Origin: Roridomyces roridus | Taxonomy: Eukaryota; Basidiomycota; Agaricomycetes; Agaricales; Mycenaceae | DNA length: 64,000 nt | Assembly (NCBI GenBank): GCA_029378245.1 | Contig: JARKIF010000053.1 | Coordinates: forward strand, 186,001-250,000 | Direction: 5' to 3' | Shown here: positions 1 through 11,929 of the stretch, in pieces | How positions within the stretch are numbered: position 1 is the first letter of the stretch | Layout of the letters: every line of letters starts with the position of its first letter | Notes under the pieces: model-generated | The model's input: only the letters and a program-made list of their open reading frames with translations | Told to the model about the DNA's origin: nothing | The model's database searches: none | Position numbers and translations under genes: made by a program

Positions 1-272
1 TGGGTGTGATTGACAGCCTTTTCGGGAATCGCCATGCCAATATGTCTCGCGCTGGTTTGTTCACAGCACTGAGCAGTCTATTTCCTGTGGGCTTATTCGT
101 ATTCTCGAGCTCCATCTTTGATAAATTCACAGGAATGAATAGTGTATCCAAGCAATCTCCACGTGGCGCGGCATGTCGTGTACAGCAGTTAAGGATAGCT
201 CACTTCGGGGTGAGTACACAAGACAGTGTGTCAGCTGCCTTTCCGCTTGACCCTCTCTCTCTCACTTCCCTC
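1..272 (+). promoter_or_regulatory. 5' region of ARM-like paralog 1
   Basis: This is the upstream region of the first helical-repeat gene. It shares with the 5' flanks of the other two copies the string around 'gtgtatccaagcaatctcc' (about 146-165) and the pyrimidine tract that runs directly into the start codon. The open frame continues upstream of 273, but the equivalent regions of the other copies are not open in that frame, so I read it as leader rather than coding. No clear TATA box is visible. Confidence 0.5.
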
Positions 273-2287
273 ATGCCACCCCTACAACGCCAAGAAACTC
301 GCACTAGCCTCCTAAGCTGGTGGTCCGACAGCAATCCACTGCTTCAGGCTGGGCCGACGATCAACCTACATGCCGCTGCAAAACCGCTGATGAAATGGAT
401 GCACCACCAGCGAGCTCTCGGCATCATCGGGAAGCACAACGAAGTCCCACTCACAGCGGAGCTCTTGGACATTTATGCGTCCTATTTATCGTACGTGTCG
501 CCTGGTGGCGACTGTAAGGAGATGCTGACATCTGCAAGGTACAAATACATCTCCCTCGCCACACAGAGGACCGTTTTGAAGCACTTATCAACCAGAGCGT
601 GGTTGTTGAAGACCGACGTCGCAGAAATACTACGTTCCCCCATCCTCGAGCAAATCCCTCGACTCCTGGAGTCACATGACAGACAGCTGCAGATCTTAGC
701 GTGCTCGCTAGTGGGGAAGCTACTCGCACACCAATACGGAATCGCTGGGCAATTTACGTCAAGGTGAGTACTTTCACTTCTTTTTCTGAGTTCCAGGACA
801 TTAATCCTCGTCAGCGTCAAAGACGAAGACGCGTTGGTTCAGATCACGTATATCTTGGTCGTCGTCCTGGGGCAGCCCGAACGTGCCATGATAGAAGCCT
901 TCCAGACTTTGCTGGAATCCAACACCGAGGCCGTCCGACGTTGGTCATGCATTCTCATTAAGGATTTGGCACGTGAAAAGGCTGCTGAAGGTGTCCTTAC
1001 CGCCTCGGAGGTGATTGAGAAGCTTGTGGGGCTCCTATGGTGAATCTAATTCATCTCTAACCACAACAAACTCATTGTTCGCTAGTGATTCGGATGACGA
1101 TGTCGTTCAGGTCGCCATGTCCGCACTGGCTGAAATCTCGCAATCATCCGACGGCACTACGGCTCTTCTGGCGACAAACGTGCTTAATACCGTTGGTCGC
1201 ACACTGAACTCCCCCAGTGTGAATATGCGCTTGTCTGCATGCACTTTTCTCATGGCCTTGGCAAAGAGGGAATCCAACGTTTCAGCGATTTTGGATGCAA
1301 TTCCGATTCGACGGTGGCTCGAGTTGTTGAGGCAAGTTCCATTCATCTTTCCGCACAGACACGGGGACTTATTGGTATTCATGGTGCAGAGATAAGAAAG
1401 ATGTCTTCTTTTACGCCACAAAAGTGCTTGTCAAATTGTCCCAATGGGATGATTTCGCATGGGCGGTCATCCGGTCTAACATGTTGGAAGTCATCTCGCA
1501 CTTGCTCTCGATTCGCTCCCGGACTTTCAACTTGTGTATGCTACTTGGAGCCTTGGCAGACAAAGAATTCACAATCTCGTCCATTTTGGCGGCCATCCCG
1601 ATTCAAAAATTCGTGTTCATCTTAGAGTGAGGTGTTGATGCCTCTTCAATCCATGGAGTGCTGATCTGAACCCAGCTATGAAGAATACTCGCCATCGGTG
1701 CATCAAGATCATACCTCGGCCGGTTTTGTATTAGTGCAGCTTTCACAGTGGCCACAGGGAGCGATGGGCGTTGTCACGGTGCTAAATATGCTGGACTCCT
1801 ACCTTTCACGACGAGGCAGTGGTACCCAATACTGGCTACCCAAAATTGTTACGCAATTGGCAAGACATAAAGATCTGGTTCCCGTCATCCTGGCGAGCTC
1901 TGCTGTTGCCACTTTGTGGTCACTTGTATGGTAAGTCTGCATCTCCCTATACCTGACTTCCGTTTATAATTGTAATTTTAGTTGCGAGGATGGTCGATTT
2001 CTTTCACATGCCGCAGAAGCCCTGATTGAACTCGCACGCTGCCCCAAGGGTCGAGCCGCGCTTTCGAGTGCACTCGAGCGTTTCCTGGCTTCCACGCAGC
2101 CTCAGTTACTTGCCTCCCACAGCAGAAAAATTCTGGGTCTGGCGGATGGACTCTCTGTGGAATCTCCTCTTCGACGCATCATACCAACTGAGCGACTGAA
2201 ACGAAACATCATGATGTGAGTTCAAATTCAAATGTTGCTCAAGGCTCCGAGGAATTGATTCAATTCAGTACGCTATTATGGCAATGA
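273..2287 (+). CDS. Armadillo/HEAT-like repeat protein, tandem paralog 1 (altered 3' end)
   Basis: Spliced exons are 273-490, 539-763, 815-1039, 1086-1331, 1390-1626, 1676-1930 and 1982-2215, perhaps with 2269-2287 (about 552 aa). The start MPPLQRQETRTSLLSWWSDS is shared with both other copies. The body is a run of leucine/alanine-rich helical units such as 'LLESNTEAVRRWSCIL' and 'VQVAMSALAEISQ', typical of armadillo-type solenoids; the family's role is unknown to me. Intron 1 is 48 nt and stop-free, so retention keeps the frame. Intron 4 has a GC donor (1332). The usual last exon (sequence GSGIGL..W near the C-terminus) is destroyed: the acceptor equivalent to 'ttatag|gatc' reads 'ttatgg'. 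The gene then either stops at 2219 or uses an acceptor at 2268 and ends ITLLWQ. It may be functional or recently decayed. Confidence 0.75.
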
Positions 2288-2383
2288 ATCGGCGTCTGTT
2301 GGGTATTTGGAAAGAAAAATTGTATTTGACCTGTATAGTGTATTCAGTTAAGCAATTTCTTAAGTACACAAAATCTCAAAATA

Positions 2384-2720
2384 TATGGAAGGATACGTGT
2401 AGCAAAATTATTTATGGCCCCACTTACAGGTTTGAGTGAAAAAATGACACCACTTGGGGAATAAATAAGAAAATAAACCCATGTCAGACATTTGAATGAA
2501 TAATGACAACCTTTGAGGATTTTGGAAAAACACCAACTGAACTTTTTGACACCACTGTACCTGTCTGCTCCAAATGCACCACCCCAGCTTTTGAAAAACG
2601 GCACCACCATATGCAAGAGGAAAAACGACACAACCCAGCATCGAAAAAATGCATCACCCGACTTGATGGCAAATTTGGCACTGGCCCGACGCATGCCGGT
2701 GAAAACAAGCACCACCTTTG
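2384..2720 (+). repeat. Left subterminal repeat block of element A
   Basis: AT-rich block with about ten degenerate copies of a unit containing 'caccac' followed by an A-rich stretch, for example 'atgacaccacttg' (2445), 'aatgcaccacccc' (2574) and 'ggcaccaccatatg' (2600). The mirror-image block lies at 5530-5873. Confidence 0.65.
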
Positions 2721-2871
2721 ACGCCAGGCTCGCCGTCTATGGAATAGGGATTTGGGTTGTGAATCGGTGACCATGATGTGACTCTCGGCCGAGCTGTTGG
2801 GATCAGTATCAGAGATCGACGGGACTGATTTGATGATAATCGGGTATCAACGCTTCTCTCTTCTCACCGTC

Positions 2872-3873
2872 ATGTCCTCTTCACGGTTCGCAGAAGACCC
2901 CATCCATGCCTTCCTCATGGAGGCCCACTCCATTACTGTCGATGCTCAATTTATCGTCGATTCCTTGCCCAACGCCGATCTCGCCGCCGTCGAACGTAGC
3001 GCTCATCAACTCGGAGCAGTGCGAAAGATCGTGGAGGTCATCGACGACGATTCGGTGACGGACACAGTCCGGCAGGAGCTACTTGCGGTAGTGGACTCCC
3101 TCATTGCTCCACTCAACAGCTTCATTGTCTCTCCTCCTCCCCCTGCCAATGCCTTCATCCCTACGGACCGCGGTGATCATGCTGGGCGACCTCGATACAA
3201 GTTGAATCTGCACCGAGTACAGCAACTTCACGATCTCGGTAACAGCTTCTCGGACATTGGACAGGCAATGGGTGTCTCTCGGTGGACCATTACCCGCCAT
3301 TTAGAGGCTGCAGGACTATCCACGGCGCGGCGAGTTTACACGGAGATCAGCGACGACGCCCTCAATGAGCTGGTGGCTGAGATTTCATTGGGTCATCCAT
3401 TCGTGGGCTCCACCATTGTCTCTGGTCATCTCGAGACGCGTCAGATCCATGTGCCTCGCTTTCGGGTCCAGGAAAGTCTGCGTCGTGTGGATGAGCTCGG
3501 GGTCATCGTCAGGTGAGAGATAATTTCCCCTTCACTCACCGTACTCTGATTCGCTTTCAGATGGGCAGGGATCATCCGCCGCCGAGTGTACAAGGTTCGC
3601 GGCGCCAACGCCCTCTGGCACCATGATGGTAACGAGAAGCTGCGCCCTTGGGGATTCTACGTGCATGGCTGTGTAGATGGCCATTCACGTCTAATTGTCT
3701 ATCTCGCAGTTTGCGCTAATAAGCGTATGGCCACCGTTGCTGAACTGTTCAAGGGCGCGGTGCGGGAGTTTGGCTGGCCGAGTCGGATGCGGGGTAGCAG
3801 TCTCCTGTGCACCGGCTTCGCGCGTCTCTCTGTGCATGCCTTGGTGTTTGGTTTGTCTACCATTGCACTTTGA
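2872..3873 (+). pseudogene. Truncated fungal integrase (rve-like DDE) with helix-turn-helix
   Basis: Exon 1 is 2872-3512 and exon 2 starts at 3561 after a GTGAGA...CAG intron. The N-terminal half is unrecognised. The middle has a GRPRYKL linker and a helix-turn-helix-like segment ('SFSDIGQAMGVSRWTITRHL'). Then comes the start of a DDE integrase core: 'ALWHHDGNEKL', 'GFYVHGCVDGHSRLIVYL' and 'FGWPSRMRG'. In intact relatives the text after this RxRG carries the second catalytic Asp; here it diverges immediately into unrelated sequence, so the second and third acidic residues are missing. I read it as the broken transposase/integrase of element A, or as cargo of an older element. It cannot be catalytically competent as it stands. 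Confidence 0.75.
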
Positions 3874-4401
3874 CCAATGGCCTGCGTCTGGTGTAGCTTT
3901 ATTGTGAATGATACTTTCGCGCCTCTCTAGTCATCTCCCTCGCGCGTACGATCATCTTTTGTGTCATCAAGTCACTGAAGGGACTTGCCTGCCCACGGCA
4001 TTCCCTCCGGGGATGTTTCTTTTATTGTTTTATCCAGTTCGACTTCCTTGCTCCAGAGCTACATACGCGAGACTTTCAGACCATCCGCGGTCTTCGTGAC
4101 GAACTCCCCCTTTGTTAAACTCACCCCGACCACCTACCTGCCTCGTTAATCTACCTTGAGGATGAGGGATCTTATCCCAGTCCCACATACAATCTCGCCG
4201 CTAGTATACAACTTCTGCCGCCGGATCGCACCATGATTCCTCGCGGCATATTGTCCACGGGCGACGACAGCGAGTTCTACCGGCAGTTCAATTTGTTTCA
4301 GGTGCAACTTGTGAATTCAAGCTGACGAGCGCTGACGAGGGACACCAGGACGTCGCAGCATGGGTTTACCAGTGGCATCCACTCGTCCCCAAGCCTCCTG
4401 T

Positions 4402-4925
4402 TACTCAAGCGCCGCTCCAAGGTTGGAGTGATTGTGGAAGAATGACTTGGGTACCCAACAGCAACTCCTCGTCATCCTCCTCGTCGTCCACCGGCTCGAT
4501 GAAAGCACGAGTCCCCGCCGGCTCTGGAGGCCCACTGCACCTCGGTCCACCGAATTAACCAACGACTGGCGAGACAGTTGCTCACGGGGGGTAGGTCCTG
4601 TCTTCCTGAGCATATGGAGGCGGCACCGATTTTTGGGGTGGCGTAGATGACCCTTGCTCGATGACTGGGTTGGCCGCCTTTCGGGACGTTGCAGTTGCTC
4701 CTGAAACGCCGACGAGGGACAGATGAGACAAGCCAGCCGGACGTGACGGTAGCGAGTTCGAACTAGACACCTTCTGCACAAAACTTGCTGATGGGCTGTC
4801 GTTGACGAGCGTTGCGAAGTGAGTCTACCCGGGATTCACCAGGATGATCTCTTCATCTTGGAAGCCTTCCACTAAGAAGACGAAGGAGGTCTTATCGTGC
4901 CAGAAGAGCAGGCGGCAGAGCGAAC
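4402..4925 (-). pseudogene. Unrecognised gene fragment inside element A
   Basis: Three minus-strand segments join plausibly. A segment at about 4925-4831 encodes 'LCRLLFWHDKTSFVFLVEGF' and then EEIILVNPG. A segment at about 4798-4585 is Ser/Pro-rich (SASFVQKVSSSNSLPSRPAG). A last segment to 4402 is acidic (VDDEEDDEELLLGTQV) and ends in a stop. Short GT..AG introns can be placed between them. No start region is visible and I do not recognise the family. It may be an exon set captured by the element or a remnant of a host gene. Confidence 0.3.
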
Positions 4926-5529
4926 ACTGTCAGGACAAGTGTTAGTATATGTAGCTGTATGTACTCTATGTGAGAAACGGTGAATGCCTCTCAAGTTGTC
5001 TCAACTGAAGCGGCCGAGGAATGGACAGCCAGAGGCGGACAGCGCATTAATACTTGACAACTTGCATCGTCTTGAGCTTGCACGTTGATAGCAGTCAGAG
5101 CCTGCCATACAATCCCTACAACCCGCCGGTTGCTTTGGTACGTCAAGATTTAAGAGAGGACGCTGAGTGCGAGAGACTGTATGCAAAGAAAAAATGCCAG
5201 TACTGAGGAGCAAAGGCATGCAGGAGAGGCGGAAAACGACCTTGCTGTGTTCAGGTGAGAACTAACCGATAATTCAATTGTATCTGTGAGTCAATTCAAA
5301 TTGGTCTGGTTGTCCGCATCCCAACACTATCGCCATGGCTCATGCTTCAGATTTGAATACGAGAGGCCACCCGCAACCTTCCAGATGGCCAAAGGAGTGC
5401 ACGGACTTGGTGATGCGCCGCCATCACGCTGAACGATGGCATATCATGGCAATCAATGACAATATCAACCGATCAATTGGCCGGCGGCTTGTGATGAGCC
5501 ATCTGTCACGCTCTGGATTTCAATGCTTT

Positions 5530-5873
5530 CGACCGGCGGGGTAGGTCAAGAGTGGGTGTGTCGTCTATTTCGTGGAGGGAATTGTAGGTGGTGCCATTTA
5601 TGCCGGCTGCAAGGAGGTGGTGAGTTTTTCTTTGGTACATATGAGGTTGTGCTTTTTTGTTTTTACAAGGGGTGATTTTCTTTGGAGTGGTGCCTTTTTT
5701 TGAGGTGGTGTCAAATATGAATATTTGGGGTTGTGTTCTTTTGAGCAGCTTGCAAGGTGATGCATTTTCTGTGTGGCGTGCTTTTTTCATTTCCAAAGGG
5801 GGGTGTTTCTGAATTCAAGTGGTGCATTTTTCTTGTATTCTGTACATAATTTTGCTACCTGTATCCTGCCATA
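5530..5873 (-). repeat. Right subterminal repeat block of element A
   Basis: About ten degenerate units of the form GGTGGTG(C) plus T-rich spacer, such as 'ggtggtgagtttttc' (5612), 'agtggtgcctttttttg' (5686) and 'aagtggtgcatttttc' (5817). It is the inverted counterpart of 2384-2720 and ends with the terminal repeat near 5847-5873. Confidence 0.65.
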
Positions 5874-6753
5874 AAAATACCATGGAGAATCGAATTGTAC
5901 ATCCATGTGCATGTCTACGCCAAGTCTACGCCGCGGGCTGTTAGCAGCAATTTGAAATAAGTAACAAGTTACGAGTTGGTTGGAGTCATGACCAGGTTAT
6001 GACAGTATGTCTACTTCTCCGTACTTTACAGGGTCAGACGTATGGACGAGGAAAAGTCGTTGAAGCCTCACACAGGTGGCGTCGTGGAAGACGGCGTTGG
6101 CGCTCCTCCCGTCCCTCGAGGTTATCTATGCGCTCGCGGATTATGGCGCCGAGCGGCTGTTCGATACGCTCACCGAGAGCTGACGAGGTCCGAGGCTCCA
6201 AACCAGGACCCAAACCGGGCGTGGGCTTCCCCTTGCATCATGATCTGCGACATGTGCATTTACGGAGATTTACGGGTTTATGGGTTTATGTGTGGCAGGC
6301 GAGGGGTGGCGACTCACGAGGAGGATATCGCTGCCAACGTGTTCGCTGCGTTGAAACGGCTGCTTGCTGCTTGGAAAGCGTGAGATCGATCATTGATGGT
6401 GATCGCATTGATGATTGATCCGAATCGCTCCGTTCCTCCCTGCCCTCATCCTCTCAATCCTCCGAGAGGCTTCTCATGTGCGAAAAACATGTCCACGCCA
6501 ATGGCCTCGTGTCCTGTCAGTGCGAGTCCCATTTCGGTGTCCTCTCACAGTGGTTTACTCGCAGTGTGCATTTACTTACATCGCAAATATTGAAGATTTC
6601 CCCGAGGGCCGATAAATTGGTTCTGGAAGGAATGCCGGCGTGGTGTATCCAAACAATCTGCCAATCGCCAAGACAGCGGGTGACATCGCGTTTAAAGACT
6701 CCGGTGGCGCAAGGCAGTGCACACAGCTTGCTTCTCTCTCTCTCTCTTCTCTC
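5874..6753 (+). other. Intergenic; duplicated upstream region of ARM-like paralog 2
   Basis: No convincing gene. The piece 6097-6183 (VIYALADYGAERLFDTL in one frame) may be a gene relic but cannot be extended. From about 6500 the sequence matches the 5' flank of paralog 3 (12310-12589), with shared strings such as 'gtgcgagtcccatttcgg' and 'aaatctgccaatc'-like motifs, plus the CT tract before the start codon. The promoter was therefore duplicated along with the gene. Confidence 0.5.
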
Positions 6754-8782
6754 ATGCCACCCTTACAACGCCAAGAAACTCGCACTAGCCTGCTAAGCTG
6801 GTGGTCGGACAGCAACCCGCTGGTGCAGGCGGGACCCACGATCAACCTGCACGCTGCGGCCAAGCCTCTGATGAAGTGGATGCACCACCAGCAAGCTCTT
6901 GGCATCATCGAGAAGCACAACGAGGTCCCACTCACGGCGGAGCTCTTGGAAATTTATGCGTCGTATCTATCGTACGTGGCGCTCTGCGACAAATCTAGCG
7001 GGGATATTGACATCCACCAGGTACAAATACATCTCCCTCGCCACTCAGAGAGCGGTCTTGAAACACCTGACGGACAGAGCGTACCTTTCGGAAGCCGATG
7101 TCGGTGAAATACTACGTTCCCCGATCCTCGAACAGATTCCTCGACTCCTGAAGTCGGACGACAGACAGCTGCAGGTACTAACATGCTCCCTAGTCGGAAA
7201 GCTACTTGCACACCAATACGGAATTGCTGGGCAACTCACGTTCAGGTGAGTTCTTGTACGCTCCTTTTTTCCCACAGCTCATTCTCGTCAGCGTCGGAGA
7301 CGAAGACGTGTTGCTCCAGATGACGTCTACCTTAGCTGGAGTCCTGAGGCAGCCGGAAAGTGCGCTGGGAGAGGCCCTTCTGATTTTGCTGGAATCCGAG
7401 ACCGAAGCCATGAGACGTTGGTCGTGTATCCTCGTCGGCAATTTGGCCCGTCAAAAGGCTGCTCAAAGGGTCCTTACCAGCTCAGAGGTCGTTGAGAAAC
7501 TCGTAGCTCTGTTACGGTGAGTCCTATCTACTCTACCAAGAAGCTCGTGGATGATGCTTTTCGCTAGTGATTCGGATGACGACGTTGTTCTTACTGCCAT
7601 GTCTGCGTTGGCTGCCATTTCACAACTGCCCGGCGGCTTGAGAAGTCTTGGGATGAACGCGGTTAATTCTGTCGGTCTCACGCTGGACTCCACGAATACA
7701 AATATGCGCTTGTCCGTCTGCGCTTTTGTTACGACCTTGGCAAAGAGCGAGTCCAGCGTTCCGGCAATTTTGGATGCAATTCCGATGGAAAGGTGGTCTA
7801 AGTTGTTGAGGTAAGTGTTCTTCATCTTTCGATCGACGCGTTGGTCACCAATCCATGTTGCAGTGATCGCGAAGAAGTTTTCGTTCACACCGCAGAAGTC
7901 CTCGTCCAACTGTCCAGATGGGATGAATTCGCGTGGGCCATCATCCGATCCGACCTATTGGAAGTCATCTCGGACCTCCTCTCAACGCGCTCGCGGACAT
8001 TCGATTTCTGTGAATTGATCGGAACCTTGGCGGAGAAGGAGTTCACAATCTCCTCCATTTTGGCGGCCATCCCGATCCAGAAATTCGTCTTTATCTTGGA
8101 GTGAGTGTCCTCGGTTCCAATAGCTCTATCCATTGCGTGCTGATCTGCCCTCAGCGGTGAAGGCTACACGGGCTACCATACTCGTACCTCTGCCGGCTTC
8201 GTGTTGACACAGCTGTCCAAGTGGCCTGAGGGTGCAAAGGGCGTCGTCACGGTGCTAAATATGCTGGATACCTCTCTTTTGAAATTGGGAAAGGGTTCCC
8301 AATACTGGGTACCCAGAATCGTTGCTGCGTTGGCAAGACATGAAGTGATCGTTCCGACCATTGCTGAGAGCTTTACTATTGCCACTCTATGGACACTCGT
8401 ATGGCAAGTCTTGATCTTCATGTGCCTGACTGTCTCTGAACTGTTATTCCAGTGGCCAGGATAATCAAATTGCTTCACAGGCCGCAGGAGCGCTGGTTGA
8501 GCTGGCACGCCGCTCCGGGGGCAAAGCCACACTTACCCTTGAACTCTTCCTTGCCTCAACGCAGCCTCAATTACTCGTTTCCCACATGAAAACGATCCTG
8601 AATCTGGCAGAAACGCTCCCGTTGGAATCTCCCCTCCGAACTATCATACCGACTGACGGACTGAAGCGAAACATCATGATGTAAGTTCACACACCAGTCT
8701 TCGAAAAAGGAATTTAATGCACTACGATTGTAGGATCGAATCGGGGTCTGGAATTGGTCTGGAATGGAATGACACCAAGTGA
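6754..8782 (+). CDS. Armadillo/HEAT-like repeat protein, tandem paralog 2
   Basis: Eight exons: 6754-6971, 7021-7245, 7292-7516, 7568-7810, 7864-8100, 8155-8403, 8453-8680 and 8734-8782, giving about 557 aa in one continuous frame. The same start, exon phases and C-terminal signature (IESGSGIGLEWNDTK) as paralog 3 support the model. The protein is an all-helical repeat solenoid with units such as 'VLTAMSALAAISQLPGG' and 'VFVHTAEVLVQLSRW'. No signal peptide or membrane helix is evident, so an intracellular scaffold role is plausible but inferred. Intron 4 has a GT donor here, where copies 1 and 3 have GC. Intron 6 has a GC donor (8404). Confidence 0.85.
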
Positions 8783-9149
8783 TCGGGCTTCTTCGCAGAC
8801 TGAAAGTAGCAGTATTCGGAAAAGAAAACAAACTTGTATCCAGATGAATCAGAATGATTCGAGTCGCCGGTAAATGGCCCCAATTCGGATCTCACGACCG
8901 TGAAGTGAGGCTGAAGGCAGACTGCTTGTCCTTCCGCTTTGCACCCTCCAATTTATATCTTTCATCGCCTTCCGTCCAGACTATGATTCAAATACACAGG
9001 TGCCAAGACTAATTATCAACCGAAAGCGGCAGGGTACGAGACGGAAAAAAGAGGCCACAGGAAAAACAAGAGTACTCTGGTATAGCTAGCCGAAAAAATG
9101 GGCCGGTAGCCGTAGGTAAAGGAAAAAAACCTTCCGTAGATCCATTCCC
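8783..9149. other. Intergenic between convergent genes
   Basis: The 3' flanks of paralog 2 (plus strand) and the BTB gene (minus strand) meet here. I see no further gene, repeat or RNA structure. Confidence 0.5.
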
Positions 9150-11632
9150 TCATTGCCTGCCCAGATCCAATGACCCAACATCGTCTGGGTTGAACCACTG
9201 CCCAAAGTCGCGCTCAAAGGTGATGTTCCCATCCCCACGGAACAACTCCCAGCCCTCCGTCGCCACATTCTGCATAGATTCCAACCCAGGCATGTCTCCC
9301 GCAGGTGCAGGTGCAGGCGTTATCCTACTCCTACTCCTACCCATGTTTGTCGACGTCGTGTGGGACACAACTGCGATCCCAGTGCGTGACGGGGGACTAT
9401 GCTGATTTCGTAAAGGCGGGCCCCACCCCCACCCAGATCGAGGCAGGGACCGTGTCCTCGCAGTCGGACTCGAATCAACCTCCACTGCACTTGGATTCCT
9501 CTGTCTAAAGCCCGTTGCTGGTGACGCAAGTTCGCCCTGGGATGTTGGCGGAGATCGAGGAATCATATCAACGACGGGAGGCGGTGGGGGTTGCGGGGAG
9601 ATTATGACTTGGGGCTGCCCATACGATGACCTTGACCTAGAATAACGCCGCGCGGGCGGGGATGGACTGATGACAACTGGGGACCGCCGCCCGTATGAAC
9701 CGGACCTCGACCTCGAACGGCTGCGCGGGGGTGAAATGGCCCGTGCACGTGCACGTGGGAGGGGCGCGATAAAATGAGATGGCCTCGAGCGAGAGCGGGA
9801 CCGTGACGGCGCCTCCCGAGTCCCACACCAGCCAGCCTGCACTATAACAGGAGCCCTTGGGCCCATGCCCCTCGAAGGCGACGCCACTGCACGTGGAGAT
9901 CGAGACCTGGAGCGCTGTGGCACATACACGACAGGAGGCATCGGCGGGGGGAGTGCCGGTGGTAGTGGTGGCGGGGCGATGACGATTGGGGCGTGCGAAT
10001 GCGGTACGTACACCGGTGACCTCGACCTCGACCTAGAATGACGCCTCACGACTGGGGTAACAGGTGGCCTCCGATGGGGCCGATACCAGCTTCGCGTAGG
10101 TGACACAGACCTCGAGACAGGCGATGCTCGAGAGAATGGAATCAGCGGCGGCGCGGGCTGCATGGGTATCCCCTCGCGACACACCACCTTTTGCAAGACA
10201 TCCAACGCATAGGGCCGCGTTCCATTACAAACGCCCCGCAAAATCCTTTTCAATCCATCCTTCATATTCGGCAGATGTTGCATGAGGATTGGAATCGCGA
10301 CATCTTGCACCTCTTCGTACCTGATTACATTCAGCGAAAGTTGGTGGTTGGTGGTGGAATTGAAACGCACCAGGACGTGAACCTTGAAAATGTTTCCTCG
10401 AGGATATTTTCCGGGTTGAGTTGAGACTTGAACGAAGCGAGGGCCAAGGCTTTGAGCTCCGACAATCCAAACTGTAAACGGTTAGATTTCCTTCTATACA
10501 TCGAAAGAATAATTACCGCATCTGCGAGCTTGTACATGGATTTGACCGAACATTCGGGGATCCTCGAGGATGGAGATTGTTCCGAGTGCAGGATGCGAAA
10601 GACGACCTTTCTTGTGTAAAGGTAATACAGCAGGGCATTCCATCTGAGTGAAATGGTGAGCGTTTGCTTGCGAAGAGAAAGGAAAGCAACTTGCGTCTTA
10701 TACGCATGTCCTTTGACCACGACGACACGTCCCATCCGGCGCGCCACAGGGAGAGTGGACGTGCTTGCAACGGGCGGTTTCGCTGGACGCTGTTCTTTCT
10801 CCTGCTCGTCCTCTTCGTCATCGGTGTCAAGGTCACTGTCCGACATGTAATCGTACTCCTCGAATCGTTCCTGCGATTCTGCTAGCTCATAGGCATCCAA
10901 GTCGACGAGATACGATTCTGTGAAACCCTCCTGCGCGATTCCCTCCAAATCTGACACCTGTCAGCGCCAAAGTGAGATATTGAGAGGTGACTCACAAGCG
11001 TCCAGTACATCTGAATGTCCCAGCAACACATCCATCCGCGCGCACATCGACTTGGGCCGCGCGACGTACGATCCTGAGTGGGCGGCGCGGGTGTACGCAT
11101 AAAACTTGACATCGACGACCTCGTGGCCCCGAATCGTATCTGCCAATGCCATCTCCACACGTGGATTCAGCGGCTTGGGAAGGTTTATCCCGAGGCTGGC
11201 ATCGAGGTCTACGGAAATCGATATTCTAGGGATGTCGTTGTCGGTGCGATTGCACTTGAATACAGCGATGGGGAGAGGTTCCGTGAGATGAGTCGTACAG
11301 TCGAATTCGCTGTAGAACAGCTCATCCGGGAGAGACACGGCGTTGTCGAGGTCGGTGTGGAATGTGAGGCGCCCGAAATTTGTGCCTCGCAGGAGACCCG
11401 GGTCAAAGGACAAGGTGGCAGTAGCGGAGCGCATTTTGAGATTCCCCAGTGGATCGGGATACGATTCTTCGCTCTTGACGAGACAGAAGAAGCGCCATCC
11501 CAAGCCACACGACTCCGTTTGAGCGACCAGAGGACCTGCGTCGGGATTGTCGCTATCCCATAGGATGTGGATGGTGAAGGTGGACTTGACGCCTGTAGAC
11601 GTCCACTCTTCGGCAGTTCTGGTGAGGTACAT
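9150..11632 (-). CDS. BTB-domain protein with long SR/Pro-rich C-terminal tail
   Basis: Exons read from the right: 11632-10996, 10950-10695, 10643-10517, 10471-10371 and 10320-9150 (about 763 aa). The N-terminal ~210 residues start MYLTRTAEEW and look like the TRAF/MATH-type partner domain seen in Agaricomycete BTB proteins. Then come an acidic insert (DSDLDTDDEEDEQEKEQ) and a BTB core: 'VVVVKGHAYKTWNALLYYLY', 'SMYKLADAFGLSELKALALA'. The last ~300 residues are an RS/SR and proline-rich disordered tail, unusual for this family and suggestive of nuclear or RNA-linked location (inference). BTB proteins usually serve as CUL3 adaptors or dimer scaffolds. The 51-nt intron 10644-10694 has a GC donor, and introns 10644-10694 and 10472-10516 are stop-free multiples of three. 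The start could lie further upstream. Confidence 0.8.
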
Positions 11633-11929
11633 CGGAGGTGGCGCCAGGAGAAGAACAATGTAGCTGGGTCGAGTCGTCGACGTAAGAAGGACAAAAGAAG
11701 GGCCACGAGGCAGGCAGTGCACACAAGCGCCCACTGCACAGGTGGTGACACCGCTGGGAAAGTTCGGCCTGTAGGCTGTCCCTGAGGCTGTCCCGCGTGC
11801 ATGTTGCGTGTATGCCGATGGTCTGATTTTTACCGGCTTGGGGAAGCAACGAAGGGCAAGCACTCGCCACGGCAGAGGAGGCCAGTTGGCGGTCGCGGAC
11901 ACGGCGGATACCACGACCGCCGAGTCGAC

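Larger units (their letters stand above)
2384..5873. mobile_element. Decayed DNA transposon with long inverted subterminal repeats (element A)
   Basis: The two ends are inverted copies: the left end begins near 'ggatacgtgtagcaaaatta' (2391), and the reverse complement of the right end (5847-5868) reads 'ggatacaggtagcaaaatta'. Inside each terminus lie several hundred bases of a degenerate short motif, GCACCAC plus A-rich spacer on the left and its reverse complement on the right. The interior has a truncated integrase (2872-3873) and a possible minus-strand gene (4402-4925). The stretch 4926-5529 shows nothing convincing. No clear target-site duplication is seen. The element lies directly 3' of paralog 1, whose last exon is damaged. 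The superfamily is not assigned. Confidence 0.7.

Noticed and set aside
6..272. N-terminal extension of ARM-like paralog 1 (in-frame upstream Met)
   Set aside because: The other two paralogs share the start at the MPPLQRQ Met and their upstream regions are not open in the same frame; the extension has no protein-like features.
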